From positions 372,001 to 436,000 of the forward strand of contig NZ_PVEO01000001.1 in assembly GCF_002973595.1 (NCBI RefSeq): DNA of 64,000 nucleotides. The letters are read 5' to 3'. This stretch comes from Jejuia pallidilutea (GTDB lineage: Bacteria > Bacteroidota > Bacteroidia > Flavobacteriales > Flavobacteriaceae). The notes beneath the pieces are model-generated. The model had not been told where the DNA came from. It was given only the letters and a program-made list of their open reading frames with translations, and did not search any database. Positions within the stretch are counted from its first letter, which is position 1. Every line of letters starts with the position of its first letter. The position numbers and the translations under genes were made by a program. This document shows, piece by piece, positions 51,703-61,346 of the stretch.

Positions 51703-54100
51703 CATTTCGGCATATCAACCTATTGTAGATATTCAAGAGAATATGGTATTTGCCAACAATGGTAATGTGATTTTATGTTACAAAGGAAACCTACCGGAAA
51801 TCTATTCCTTATCCGAAAAGGATTTTGAGGATATACATGGTACTTGGTTTCAAGCTTTGAAATCGCTACCTATTGGAACGGTTGTCCATAAACAGGACAT
51901 CTATCTAAAAAAATCATATTCTTCAGAACAACTTCCGAATAACACCTTTTTGGAAAAAGCCACACACAAACATTTTAAAGGTCGTGGACACATCGAACAT
52001 ATATGTTATTTGTTTTTCATATTAACCAAAAACAAAGCACTCAACAACCATAAATACGTCAATCCCTTCAGAAAAATTTCAAAAGGGATTTTACAGGAAC
52101 TGGACGATACCATTAAAAGCTTTGCTAACTCGGTAAGCGATTCGGTTTCCTTTATAAATAATAGTCGAAAAATGACATTTCTTCCATTAAAATCAGAAGA
52201 AATTCAGCAATTAACGAATAGTTATTTCAACGGTTTCAACGAAGGATTTGACACCGATATTCTACTGGAAAAGAAAAGTGTTAATATAGGCGAAAATCAT
52301 TTTGATGCGCTTGCCATCAATAGCGAACTTTGCTTTGGCGAAAGTGTACAAAGCAGTAAAACCAATGAAAAATTTACTTCAGACGATTTTGTATTTCATC
52401 AAGGATTTATCGATGGAATAGGGCTTACACTTAATGAAAACCATATTGTCAACCAGATTCTTTATTTTGATGACAAACAGAAATGGCGCAAACTACTCGA
52501 TAAGAAAATAGAGGAACTCAACAAAAGTTCCAATTTTGGTTCACAGAATAAAGTCGTACTTGGTAAAATTCAGCACATTTTGGACCAAATCAATGCAGAT
52601 GATAATTCACGAATCATACGTGGTCATCTCAATATTGTGTATTGGTCTAAAGATGCGAAAGAACTAGATAAAATAACTTCTAAAATTAAAACAGAATTTA
52701 AGGAAATTGATATTATTCCATACTATCCAGGAGGCGAAGAACGCAAAAATTATATACTAAATAGTTACTGCTGCTTTTCTTCCAATTTCTCGAACACTGA
52801 TTTATACGTAACTGATTTAAAGCATGCGCTTTGCTTGTTTATAAATAACACTAACTACAAATCGGATAAAACAGGCATCATCTTTAATGACAGAGAACAT
52901 AACATTCCAGTTTTAAAAGATGTTTGGGATGAAAAAAAGAAGCGTATCAAAGCTCGAAATTTTGCCATTTTCGCACCTACTGGCGAAGGCAAATCATTTT
53001 TGGCGAATAACATTCTGCGCCAATATTTTGAAAGTGGTGTTCGTTTAGTTATAATAGATTTGGGTGGTTCTTACACCAAATTCGCAAAACTCTATCCTGA
53101 AAAATATACCGTACTACGATATGAAAGCGGAAAGAATCTAGGCATCAATCCCTTTTACATCAGCAATAAAAATGACCTGACACCAGAACGCTTAGAAGAT
53201 CTATCGGTCTTCTTGTTTGAATTGTTTGCTTCAGACTTAAAAGTGACCAAAGCGCAATCGGTTTCCATTAAAAAAATACTTCGTAAGTATTATAGCAATA
53301 CTTCTGAAAATCATTCACTCGAAGGCTTTTACAATTATATAGAAAGGCACCAGGAAAATCTTCTGAGCGCCTTAAAAATCCATCCCGACTACTTTAATGT
53401 TACGAGCTTCTTACACGTGATGTCTGAGTATGTTGGCGATGGTCTATATAGTTTTCTATTTGAAGTCAGCGAAGACCAAACCTATAAAATTGAAGATAAA
53501 CGACTGATTGTTTTTGAACTGGACGAAGTAAAGGACAACAAGGAAATCCTGTCTGTAATGTTAAAGTTGATTAAATCTGCCATCCAAAGAACCATTTGGA
53601 AGAATCGAGCAGAAAAAGGCATCATCTTATTTGATGAGTTTGCCAAACAGCTAAAGTTTGAAAATGTACTTGAAAGTGTAGAATTCTACTATCAAGCTAT
53701 TAGAAAACAAAACGGGGCGATTGGTATCATTCTACAATCTATTAATCAATTACCAAACAATTCAACATCCGCAAGTATTCTTGAAAACACACAAGTGGTT
53801 TACAGCCTGAATAATGAAAAAGGTTATGACGAACTGGTTAAAAGACTTAATCTTTCTAGCCACGACTTGAACCAATTAAAATCCATAAAAAACAATCTTA
53901 CTGGACCAAAAAAATATACCGAAATGTTTATCAAGATTGGAAAAGAGAGTAACATTTTCCGGTTAGAAGTACCAAAAGCGGTTTACGCAGCTTACCTCAC
54001 CGATGGTGCAGAAAATGAAGCGATTATGACACTTTACGAAAAACACCAAAATATGGAAAAAGCAATTAACGAATACATCAAAACTGAATATTCATCTTAA
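51689..54100 (+). CDS. traG: TraG-family VirB4-like conjugation ATPase
   Basis: About 803 residues from the ATG at 51689; a TTG two codons earlier (51683) also opens the frame. Walker A is APTGEGKSFLANNIL near residues 430-440, Walker B GIILFDEFAKQ near 650, and a glutamine-finger-like GIILQSINQLP near 685, as in VirB4 ATPases. The N-terminal half is the domain that contacts the inner-membrane complex. It powers assembly of the type IV secretion channel and is the best diagnostic gene for conjugative ability here. Confidence 0.93.
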   Translation: MNKINISAYQPIVDIQENMVFANNGNVILCYKGNLPEIYSLSEKDFEDIHGTWFQALKSLPIGTVVHKQDIYLKKSYSSEQLPNNTFLEKATHKHFKGRGHIEHICYLFFILTKNKALNNHKYVNPFRKISKGILQELDDTIKSFANSVSDSVSFINNSRKMTFLPLKSEEIQQLTNSYFNGFNEGFDTDILLEKKSVNIGENHFDALAINSELCFGESVQSSKTNEKFTSDDFVFHQGFIDGIGLTLNENHIVNQILYFDDKQKWRKLLDKKIEELNKSSNFGSQNKVVLGKIQHILDQINADDNSRIIRGHLNIVYWSKDAKELDKITSKIKTEFKEIDIIPYYPGGEERKNYILNSYCCFSSNFSNTDLYVTDLKHALCLFINNTNYKSDKTGIIFNDREHNIPVLKDVWDEKKKRIKARNFAIFAPTGEGKSFLANNILRQYFESGVRLVIIDLGGSYTKFAKLYPEKYTVLRYESGKNLGINPFYISNKNDLTPERLEDLSVFLFELFASDLKVTKAQSVSIKKILRKYYSNTSENHSLEGFYNYIERHQENLLSALKIHPDYFNVTSFLHVMSEYVGDGLYSFLFEVSEDQTYKIEDKRLIVFELDEVKDNKEILSVMLKLIKSAIQRTIWKNRAEKGIILFDEFAKQLKFENVLESVEFYYQAIRKQNGAIGIILQSINQLPNNSTSASILENTQVVYSLNNEKGYDELVKRLNLSSHDLNQLKSIKNNLTGPKKYTEMFIKIGKESNIFRLEVPKAVYAAYLTDGAENEAIMTLYEKHQNMEKAINEYIKTEYSS

Positions 54101-54110
54101 AACAAAAATT

Positions 54111-54692
54111 ATGAAAACAAAAATGAAAACATTAGTACTTGCACTAGCCTTCGCTTTTTTATTACCTAACCTTGCTAAGGCTCAAGGCATGCCAGTTTAT
54201 GACAATACAAATTTTATAGGGCTTGCTAAATCGCTCGTAGAATCTGCGAAACAGACCTCACAATTGTTAAAAACGGTACAGTTTTTAAAAACTCAAAAGG
54301 ATAATATTGAAAAAGTGAATAATGCCATACGGCAGTTAAAAGCAGTAAAGGAATTAGCTAAAAACAATCAAACACTTTTTAATATCGTAAGGGATGATTT
54401 ACGAGAGATTTTAAACTCGCCTTATATCAAAGCTGATGAAGTAAATAGAATATCCAACTCATTTAATTCTATTATTGAAAACTCAATAGACAGCATGAAT
54501 TTTATAGAACAGATATTGTCTAGTGATTTTTTAAAAATGACGGATGCAGAACGTGCTGGCATTTTAAAGCAAAAGGAAACTGAATCTAATGAAATGGTGG
54601 CAGAAATCAATAAAAAGGTAAGTCGTTATAGAGATATCATCGCTTTTAGAAAAATGCAGGATAAAATCAATAATAGAGAAACAAACTACTGA
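54111..54692 (+). CDS. traI: TraI-like conjugal transfer protein (DUF4141-type)
   Basis: A 193-residue protein with a signal peptide (FLLPNLAKAQG) and a mostly helical, coiled-coil-prone mature part (KSLVESAKQTSQLLKTVQFLKTQKDNIEKVNNAI). This is the VirB5-like TraI position between TraG and TraJ. The start is 10 bp after traG. Minor subunit of the transfer apparatus; assignment rests on position, size and coiled-coil character. Confidence 0.75.
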   Translation: MKTKMKTLVLALAFAFLLPNLAKAQGMPVYDNTNFIGLAKSLVESAKQTSQLLKTVQFLKTQKDNIEKVNNAIRQLKAVKELAKNNQTLFNIVRDDLREILNSPYIKADEVNRISNSFNSIIENSIDSMNFIEQILSSDFLKMTDAERAGILKQKETESNEMVAEINKKVSRYRDIIAFRKMQDKINNRETNY

Positions 54693-54694
54693 TA

Positions 54695-55537
54695 ATGAAC
54701 GCAATTTTATTTTTAGGGATAGGATTAGAGTACATCGATACTGTTTTTCAAACTATAAAAAACAGTGATTTTTCACAGTACACGATAGCTGGAATGAAAA
54801 CACTCGCTGTGCTCTTTTTTCTTGTGAACATCCTTAAAAAATATAATGAAGGCATTGCAGATAAAGACGGTTATACTTGGGGATTAAGTCCTGGAGAATT
54901 AGCAAAGAATTTTGCGATTGTACTATTGGTTATTTTCTCTACTCAAATTCTAGGTTTCTTTGATGGTTTACTTGTTGCCATAGAATCTCAATATAGAAAT
55001 ACCGCACCTGCACTCCTTCCGTTACAAATGCAGGATATTCCAATTGAGGAAGATGTAGGTGTTATAGAAGCCACGAAAAAAGCAATGGCATTATTGTATG
55101 ACGCTTTGGTTACACCCCTTTATGGCTGGAAAATCATTGCTTTTATCGTTAGTCTTGGATTATGGATTTTAGACCTTTTTATCTATCCGTTGTTTTTAGC
55201 CGAACGATATTTCCTTTTAGGAATCATGCAAGCTTTTTTCCCGCTTATAATTAGTCTTGCTGTATTTGAAAAATTTCGATCCATGGCTTATACGTTTTTC
55301 AAATTATATGCCGCTGTTTATATGCTTGTGCCAGCTTTCTTTTTAGTCAACGTATTTATAAACGCCATCTACACAGAGATAAACACTAATTTCTGGGTTA
55401 ATTTATTCGGGACCGATGTTGGCAGTCGCTTTTTCGCTCCAGTAGTTCAATTAGGCTCTGTGGTCTTTATTGTATTTCTAAAATTCAAATTGTACAAACG
55501 AGCTGTATCATTCACTCTAAGACTTTTCACTTCTTAA
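54695..55537 (+). CDS. traJ: TraJ-like polytopic inner-membrane protein (VirB6-like)
   Basis: A 280-residue protein with about six transmembrane segments (for example TIAGMKTLAVLFFLVNIL, FAIVLLVIFSTQILGFF, IIAFIVSLGLWILDLFIYPLFLA, YMLVPAFFLVNVFINAIY, FFAPVVQLGSVVFIVFL). Segment pattern and location match Bacteroidetes TraJ, the VirB6-like core of the channel. Translationally close to traI (2-bp gap). No catalytic motif expected. Confidence 0.82.
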   Translation: MNAILFLGIGLEYIDTVFQTIKNSDFSQYTIAGMKTLAVLFFLVNILKKYNEGIADKDGYTWGLSPGELAKNFAIVLLVIFSTQILGFFDGLLVAIESQYRNTAPALLPLQMQDIPIEEDVGVIEATKKAMALLYDALVTPLYGWKIIAFIVSLGLWILDLFIYPLFLAERYFLLGIMQAFFPLIISLAVFEKFRSMAYTFFKLYAAVYMLVPAFFLVNVFINAIYTEINTNFWVNLFGTDVGSRFFAPVVQLGSVVFIVFLKFKLYKRAVSFTLRLFTS

Positions 55538-55553
55538 ATTCTAATTACGCTTC

Positions 55554-56177
55554 ATGAAAACATCATACAAAAACATATATACCGTTTTAAAAATAAACCG
55601 ATTTATCGTGCTTGCCGTGGTTATTTGCGCTCTGGGTTCTAGTGCGTTTTCTGGATGGATAGTTTATGATATTCATAAAAAAGCACTTAATAGCGCTTTT
55701 GCAATTAATACTGATGGTACTGTTATTCCATTGAAATGGGTAGTACAAAAAGAGAATTTTAAAGTTGAAGCACTGGCGCATCTAGAATTGTTTCATTCTT
55801 ATTTCTACAATATAGATGCAAGTAATTACGAAAAGAATTTAGAAAAGGCATTATGGCTTGGTAACAGTTCTGTAGATAACCTGTATCGTCAGAAAAAAGC
55901 TGACGGAGTTTACAATAGGTTATTGCAATATTCATTGATACAAAAAGTACTGAGCATAGAATCGCAATTAGACCTAAAAATTGAACCTTACCAATTCCAA
56001 ACCACCACTATTTTCGAAATTAATCGAGGCACTGTGGTAGATACTTACGAATTAGTTTCCACAGGAAATCTTATTGTTGTTGACCGTAATTATCCTAAAA
56101 ACACACACGGTTTATTAATCACAAATTATTTTGAAAACACTTTAAAAAAAATATCAGATGAAACTAGAAAAGAATAA
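55554..56177 (+). CDS. traK: TraK-like conjugal transfer protein (VirB8-like)
   Basis: A 207-residue protein with one N-terminal membrane anchor (FIVLAVVICALGSSAFSGWIVY, about residues 18-38) and a periplasmic NTF2/VirB8-like domain (about 60-205: VEALAHLELFHSYFYNIDASNYEKNLEKALWLG and IVVDRNYPKNTHGLLITNYF). This is the usual TraK, which bridges inner membrane and periplasmic parts of the T4SS. It overlaps traM by 20 bp. Confidence 0.82.
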   Translation: MKTSYKNIYTVLKINRFIVLAVVICALGSSAFSGWIVYDIHKKALNSAFAINTDGTVIPLKWVVQKENFKVEALAHLELFHSYFYNIDASNYEKNLEKALWLGNSSVDNLYRQKKADGVYNRLLQYSLIQKVLSIESQLDLKIEPYQFQTTTIFEINRGTVVDTYELVSTGNLIVVDRNYPKNTHGLLITNYFENTLKKISDETRKE

Positions 56178-57090
56178 AATTGTCTTTAGTTCGGTATTGG
56201 CTATCGTTCTAATATTCATTATCGCCTATACCATTATAGTAACAAGAAATAATGATGAAGAGAACAATGAACTAAAACAAACATTAGTACCTGAACTGAA
56301 ACAAGAACAGGAAGATTATTCAACGAAATTAGATGCCATAAATGACTTAAAGGAAGTAAAAGAAAGCAATGCTCCGAGTATTTATGATGAAAAATTTATT
56401 GATTCCCTGGGCTATTATGATCCAAATTTGATTGAGAAAGAAAAACAACGCATAGTTGATAGTATTTATCGTTATGGTAAAATAAACTATACCGAAAATC
56501 AGTATCGAAACCCTAATTCAAAGTTTGCAATCGCAAAACCAAAAGACAGAGATAGCGTTATACATGAAGTTGACCTTAGTGTTGAAGCCAGAGAGATTGG
56601 ACTGGAGCATAAGCTATTTTTTGCCTCAAATCCGCAAACCAATCCACGCTTTAATATAGTAACAACAGACTCGGTGATTCGTGTTACAGTTGATGGCAAC
56701 CAAACTGTAAGAACAAACTATCGCTTAAGAATGCGATTAATTAAAGACGCCTTAATCAACAATCGAATCGTTCCCAAAAATACACCTATTTATGGTTTTA
56801 TAAGTTTTAAACCTAACCGGGTTCTAATAGAGATTGAAAATATTTTACATCAAGTAGTAAAACTCAAAGCTTTCGATTTACAAGATGGAAGTGAAGGCAT
56901 CTATATTGAAAACAGTTTTAGAGCAGATGCTAAAAGAGAAGTTATTGAAGATGTTGTAGATGATATAAATATAGCTGGTGTGCCACAGGTAAATGGTGTT
57001 AAGAGAATCTTTCAACGCAGTAATCGCAGTGTTAAGGTTTCGGTAGTTAATAATTATAAACTCATTTTAAAAGCTTCATTAAATCAATAA
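56158..57090 (+). CDS. traM: TraM-like conjugative transposon protein (VirB10-like)
   Basis: A 310-residue protein with a single N-terminal membrane helix (FSSVLAIVLIFIIAYTIIV), a charged, proline-poor linker and a C-terminal beta-rich domain (IRVTVDGNQTVRTNYRLRMRL, INNRIVPKNTPIYGFISF). The pattern fits VirB10/TraM, the trans-envelope energy-transducing component. It begins inside traK and ends 4 bp before traN. Confidence 0.82.
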   Translation: MKLEKNKIVFSSVLAIVLIFIIAYTIIVTRNNDEENNELKQTLVPELKQEQEDYSTKLDAINDLKEVKESNAPSIYDEKFIDSLGYYDPNLIEKEKQRIVDSIYRYGKINYTENQYRNPNSKFAIAKPKDRDSVIHEVDLSVEAREIGLEHKLFFASNPQTNPRFNIVTTDSVIRVTVDGNQTVRTNYRLRMRLIKDALINNRIVPKNTPIYGFISFKPNRVLIEIENILHQVVKLKAFDLQDGSEGIYIENSFRADAKREVIEDVVDDINIAGVPQVNGVKRIFQRSNRSVKVSVVNNYKLILKASLNQ

Positions 57091-57094
57091 TCCT

Positions 57095-57925
57095 ATGAAA
57101 AATCTAATACTAATATTTAGCTTTATTTTGGTTACAGCTTTCGTTGAAGCACAATCACAAATCATTTTAGACACCATTTACGCCAACGAACATAAAAATG
57201 TTGCACTCTTCTTCCCTAACCCCATTAGACAAGGTATTACGGGGTCTGAAAATTTTGTTTTTACCTATAATAGAGAAAAAGAACAGTATTTTGGCTTGTT
57301 ACAATCTACACCAGGAAGTGAAAGTAATTTACTGATAATCAACAACAATGGCTCAATTTTTTCGTATATTGTAAAATATAAGGAGCAACTTGAAAAGCTA
57401 AATTACTTTATTCCAGACTCAGCATCCATTGGTAATGAAAGACCAATATCTAATGTAAATAAAAAAGATAATTCAGTTGAACGCTTAAATTTTAAATCTG
57501 ATTACTATAAACGATTTTGCTCATATTTAGTAAAAAGAAGACAACGCGTTGGCAAGCTCAAAAAGCGTAATAATGGTATTATTCTAAAGATTGAAAATAT
57601 TGTTTTCGACAAAGAGGAATTATACTTTGTGATAACTGTTGAAAATAAATCGTCTTTGGATTATGATGTAAATTTCTTAAATCTAACTATCCAAACCAGA
57701 AAAAAAGGCAAGAAAAAATCATTACAAAACCTGAATTTAGCTCCAGTTTTCGTCCATAACATGCCCTCACGGATTAAAGAAGCTCAAATAACCAAATTGG
57801 TTTATGTAGTTCCCAAATTCTCTATTAGTAACGAGCGTTTGGTTTTATTAGAGCTCAATGAGAAAAATGGCGAACGCAATGTTAAATTGAAAATATCTGA
57901 TAAAACGATTAATAACCCAAATTAA
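57095..57925 (+). CDS. traN: TraN-like outer-membrane T4SS component (VirB9-like)
   Basis: A 276-residue protein with a signal peptide (FVEAQ) and mainly beta structure; KHVALFFPNPIRQGITG-type N-terminal strands resemble the DUF4138/TraN start (NVALFFPNPIRQGITGSENF). This family is the VirB9 counterpart of Bacteroidetes T4SS. The basic C-terminus (KGKKKSLQNLNLAPVF) is common in this family. It is 5 bp upstream of the lipoprotein gene. Confidence 0.85.
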   Translation: MKNLILIFSFILVTAFVEAQSQIILDTIYANEHKNVALFFPNPIRQGITGSENFVFTYNREKEQYFGLLQSTPGSESNLLIINNNGSIFSYIVKYKEQLEKLNYFIPDSASIGNERPISNVNKKDNSVERLNFKSDYYKRFCSYLVKRRQRVGKLKKRNNGIILKIENIVFDKEELYFVITVENKSSLDYDVNFLNLTIQTRKKGKKKSLQNLNLAPVFVHNMPSRIKEAQITKLVYVVPKFSISNERLVLLELNEKNGERNVKLKISDKTINNPN

Positions 57926-57930
57926 ATATT

Positions 57931-58293
57931 ATGAAAAAGATGATTCTGTATTTATTGATTTTGTTACTTATGGGATGCACACAATCTCAATTGTCGCCTA
58001 CCGATACCGCTAAAATTGTTGTAGAAAGCTTTTATAAGAACGATAACTCTAAACTAAAAAAGCACACAACAGCAGAAAGTTACGCTTCGTTCATGTCTAT
58101 TCAAGCTACAATTGCTCCAGGAACTGATGATAATTCAAATTTTAAACTCATTGAAGAAACTGTTAAAGAAGATACGGCTTGGGTAAAGTTTTCTACTTCT
58201 TATGATAATAAATCTGAAACTTTTAAGCTTATAAAAGTAGATGGTAAATGGTTGGTTACTGAAAAACAGATGAATGAAAAAACACCCTTTTAG
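57931..58293 (+). CDS. Small DUF4878-like (NTF2/lumazine-type) lipoprotein, last gene of transfer operon
   Basis: A 120-residue lipoprotein with lipobox (LILLLMGC, Cys16). The mature part (PTDTAKIVVESFYKND, then a terminal LIKVDGKWLVTEKQ) is an NTF2-like cone typical of DUF4878 proteins. In Bacteroidetes elements such lipoproteins sit at the VirB7-like position and stabilise TraN, or take part in surface exclusion. Role inferred from location only. Confidence 0.7.
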   Translation: MKKMILYLLILLLMGCTQSQLSPTDTAKIVVESFYKNDNSKLKKHTTAESYASFMSIQATIAPGTDDNSNFKLIEETVKEDTAWVKFSTSYDNKSETFKLIKVDGKWLVTEKQMNEKTPF

Positions 58294-58308
58294 GATAATG
58301 CCCTACGG

Positions 58309-59694
58309 TTATTTGATATGTATCTTCCAATAGCCCCTAGTGCCACCAATGCGCTCTAAATAGCCCTTTTCTTTGAGGTTATTAAGGTGCTTTTGAATAG
58401 CAGATTCATTAATATGTAAAACTTCTGAAATACCAGAACGACTTATTCTATTATCAGATGCTATCATTTTAATAATTTCTTTTTGCCTAAGCGTTAATTC
58501 TTCTAGAGCATCTATTTTATTATTTCCTTCTTTATCTATTACACCACCTATTTGACCACCTATTTGACCACCTATTTGACCACCTTCTCCATTATCTACA
58601 TTATCATCAACTTTAACAGTAAGTTCTTTAGCGACAAAAGTCATTCTAAGAAAGTTTTCTGAAAAACTAAAACTTTCCCTACCATAGTGGTCTAAGATAC
58701 GTGGAATACCAGAGCCCAATTGTTCCACTAACTCCAAGTCTTTAAATATACGCATCAGTTCCTTATTACGAGGCACTGAAAAGCCTTCAAAAAATTCTTG
58801 TTGACTTAATCCTTCTGGTAAACCTCCAGCAGATGTAATCTCTATTCTATCTGAAAAAATTTCAAACTTTGGAGGCACCTCATTGCTGTAATCGTTATGC
58901 ACAAATGCATTAATAATAGCCTCTCGCAATGCAATAGGGTTCCAAAGGTGATTTTGTTTTCGCTCTTTAGAAGTAATTTTTGTGGCTGTTCTATTTTCAA
59001 CAGCGATTTTATCTATAATTTGTTTGGTAGCCTTTACCAAACATTCGTTGCCATATTCATTACTTTCTATTAAATCCGTTCGGTTTGTACCCGAATATTT
59101 AGCAACTTTGACAGAGGTATTATTTTTATCTGCCAAAAGGTAAGCTGCGTAATTATATGCACCATCTTCTGTAAGCAGTTCCAAATTTTTAGCAAATGCA
59201 TTACCTAATTTAAAGCCAGATTCTTCATAATATATTTTCAGTTGGCTAAACGTCAAGTCTTGGATAGTTGCTTTAATTTTACTTATGGAATTACGAGTAC
59301 GTTTAGAAAAAAGTGTCTCAATCATGTTTTGGGGCATTGGCTCTGCAGCAGTCCCAATTCGAATAAAGCAACCCTTTTCACTCATACCATATTTTCTTAA
59401 ATGATATGGTTTTTCTGGTCCACTTGCTACAATGATTTTTATGATATCCTTACCCTCACGTTCTTCACTAACAATATCAAATAAGCCTAATGCCGAGGGT
59501 TTAATATTGTGCTTCAGTCGATCCTTTATCTTTAATTGGTCGCTATCTGAATCTGCCAAACCATAAGTATTTCCCGCTTTATCGATACCAATATAGATAA
59601 TTCCTCCTTCACGATAATTCAGAAAAGCAATGACTTCTTTTTCTAATCCTTCGGTAAGCTCTTGCTTGTATTCTATACGATTGGTCTCGGTCAT
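58309..59694 (-). CDS. AlbA_2 (Schlafen-like) DNA-binding protein with GHKL ATPase-like domain and winged helix
   Basis: A 461-residue COG2865-type protein. An N-terminal AlbA_2 domain (about 1-110, EYKQELTEGLEKEVIAFLNYREGGIIYIGID) is followed by a GHKL-like ATPase part (ALREAIINAFVHNDYS, EQLGSGIPRILDHYG), a low-complexity linker made of three GGQI repeats near residue 380, and a C-terminal winged helix (LTLRQKEIIKMIASDNRISRSGI). It may be a transcription regulator or a stress or defence protein. It is convergent with the transfer operon; neighbours are conjugation genes. Confidence 0.88.
   Translation of the reverse strand: MTETNRIEYKQELTEGLEKEVIAFLNYREGGIIYIGIDKAGNTYGLADSDSDQLKIKDRLKHNIKPSALGLFDIVSEEREGKDIIKIIVASGPEKPYHLRKYGMSEKGCFIRIGTAAEPMPQNMIETLFSKRTRNSISKIKATIQDLTFSQLKIYYEESGFKLGNAFAKNLELLTEDGAYNYAAYLLADKNNTSVKVAKYSGTNRTDLIESNEYGNECLVKATKQIIDKIAVENRTATKITSKERKQNHLWNPIALREAIINAFVHNDYSNEVPPKFEIFSDRIEITSAGGLPEGLSQQEFFEGFSVPRNKELMRIFKDLELVEQLGSGIPRILDHYGRESFSFSENFLRMTFVAKELTVKVDDNVDNGEGGQIGGQIGGQIGGVIDKEGNNKIDALEELTLRQKEIIKMIASDNRISRSGISEVLHINESAIQKHLNNLKEKGYLERIGGTRGYWKIHIK
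58546..58584 (-). repeat. 12-bp tandem repeat coding for GGQI units
   Basis: Three identical 12-bp units (58546-58557, 58558-58569, 58570-58581) plus a partial copy encode the GGQIGGQIGGQIGG linker of the AlbA_2 protein. Unit number may vary by slipped-strand changes, which would change linker length in frame. Confidence 0.85.
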
Positions 59695-59749
59695 GAAAAT
59701 TGAAATGGTCTTGTTATTTCTAACTAATTACGCTATAAAGATACTGATA

Positions 59750-61345
59750 TTAATTTTTGAATATTGACTTTGCTTCTTTATAAACCCTATCAAAATTAGC
59801 TTGTAAGTCGGCATCAGAATAGTCTTGCTGTTTTGTTGGTAATCGCTTTTCTATTTTAGGAAGCTTAAATTGTACTTTTCTATCCTTTCCATCAGCGAAC
59901 GTAATAAACTCGCCTTCTTTAAGTCTGAAAAACACATCAGCTCTAATTTTAGCGACTTCACGTTCTCCTGTTGTAATTCGCGTATCAAAATTAAGATTAT
60001 GACCTCTGTTTACGCTTGTGGTTTCTTTTTTTACGATTTCAAAAAAGCGTTCGTAATATTTCGCTGTGTCTGGATCGTTTACCTTTCCGAAGAATTGATA
60101 TGATAAATTACTTAAAATTGCTTTACTCGCCTTATCGCCATACATCATATCATTCTGTATTTTGTCCTGTATCACATAAATTGTAGCAATATCGTAACTT
60201 CGTAATGTGGCGGGAATTCTGTGCATGTTTAAAAGCCGAATAGTTGGTGCCTCTTCCATTAATAGGAACGAAGCATTTGAGTTTCTTACACTCATTTGTT
60301 TGGTAATGGTGTGAACTATAGTTGCTATAATTGGCGAATAAGCAGTCTCGTATTTCGGATTATTGACTACTGAAATCGCTAAAGGTTTGCCCTGACTATT
60401 TATATTCAGCGGAACATCATCTGCGGATAAAGCCATAAAAATACGTTGCGTACTTATTTTTTTGAGCGCATTGGCCAAAGTGCTCTTTACTCCTGCGGTT
60501 TGCCTGTCGGAATCCTTACCACTTATAAAGGCATCTGCCATCGCTCTGGATGTGGTGTTTGAACTCAAAAAAGCAATGAGACTGTCAGTGTCCAGAAATT
60601 GATAAATGGCTATTAAATGTGGTAATGTGCAGAGGTGAGGATATGAAGACCGGAGTTTCCAGATCAATCCGCCAATTAATCCTTCTGCAGCATCATTAAA
60701 GAATCTGGTTGTCCCTATGCTTCCAGACTCTCTTTGTTCTAAAAGGTTTTCAATTAGCACTCTTGCGACTTCATTTACGCTTTCTTCATTGGCCATATAT
60801 CTTGGTGCTATCGGATTTACTCGTTCATGAATGTTATCAAATGAAATTACTTTGAAATCAATTTCATTTTTTTCAAATAAAGGAAATGCCATTTCTGTGA
60901 TTTCAAAATTCTTGTAATCGTGAATCACACCGGAAAATTTATGCTTGCTGAAATGCTGAAGGAAGTTAAAAACCACGCTTTCTGTTTTCCCACTTCCTGC
61001 AGAACCAATAACTGAAGCGCCTCGTTTGATGTTGTTTATTTTGAAATCTCCCTGTTTTACTTTAAAATGAACTTGGTACTTATTATTGAAATCTAAAATA
61101 TCTTTTTCCTTATGAAGAAAAACATATAAAACTGTATTAATCAGTAAAAGTGGACAACCAATATAAAGCAACTGGATAACCCAATGCATTAAATACGGAC
61201 TCAATTTAAAAAGTAGTCCTAAACAAATTACAATTAAAAGTAGATTTATAAAAAAAGCATATCGCGTCATTCTAAAAAGGCTTAAGAACACTAAGCTCAT
61301 TCCAAATAATAACCCAATCGTAAATGTGACTTCTTGTATTTCCAT
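59750..61345 (-). CDS. VirD4-like type IV coupling protein (Bacteroidetes MobC/TraG type)
   Basis: A 531-residue protein with three N-terminal membrane segments (about 6-25, 30-48 and 53-77), Walker A GSAGSGKTESVV with Lys120, and a Walker B-type region FLLMEEAPTIRL near residue 335. The C-terminal part includes TIYVIQDKIQNDMMYG, typical of TraD/VirD4-like coupling ATPases. It recruits the relaxase-DNA complex to the T4SS channel. It starts 1 bp after the relaxase gene, in the usual relaxase-coupling pair. Confidence 0.92.
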   Translation of the reverse strand: MEIQEVTFTIGLLFGMSLVFLSLFRMTRYAFFINLLLIVICLGLLFKLSPYLMHWVIQLLYIGCPLLLINTVLYVFLHKEKDILDFNNKYQVHFKVKQGDFKINNIKRGASVIGSAGSGKTESVVFNFLQHFSKHKFSGVIHDYKNFEITEMAFPLFEKNEIDFKVISFDNIHERVNPIAPRYMANEESVNEVARVLIENLLEQRESGSIGTTRFFNDAAEGLIGGLIWKLRSSYPHLCTLPHLIAIYQFLDTDSLIAFLSSNTTSRAMADAFISGKDSDRQTAGVKSTLANALKKISTQRIFMALSADDVPLNINSQGKPLAISVVNNPKYETAYSPIIATIVHTITKQMSVRNSNASFLLMEEAPTIRLLNMHRIPATLRSYDIATIYVIQDKIQNDMMYGDKASKAILSNLSYQFFGKVNDPDTAKYYERFFEIVKKETTSVNRGHNLNFDTRITTGEREVAKIRADVFFRLKEGEFITFADGKDRKVQFKLPKIEKRLPTKQQDYSDADLQANFDRVYKEAKSIFKN

Positions 61346-61346
61346 G

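Noticed and set aside
58540-58590. CRISPR-like repeat array
   Set aside because: The short 12-bp units are directly adjacent with no spacers and encode an in-frame GGQI linker.
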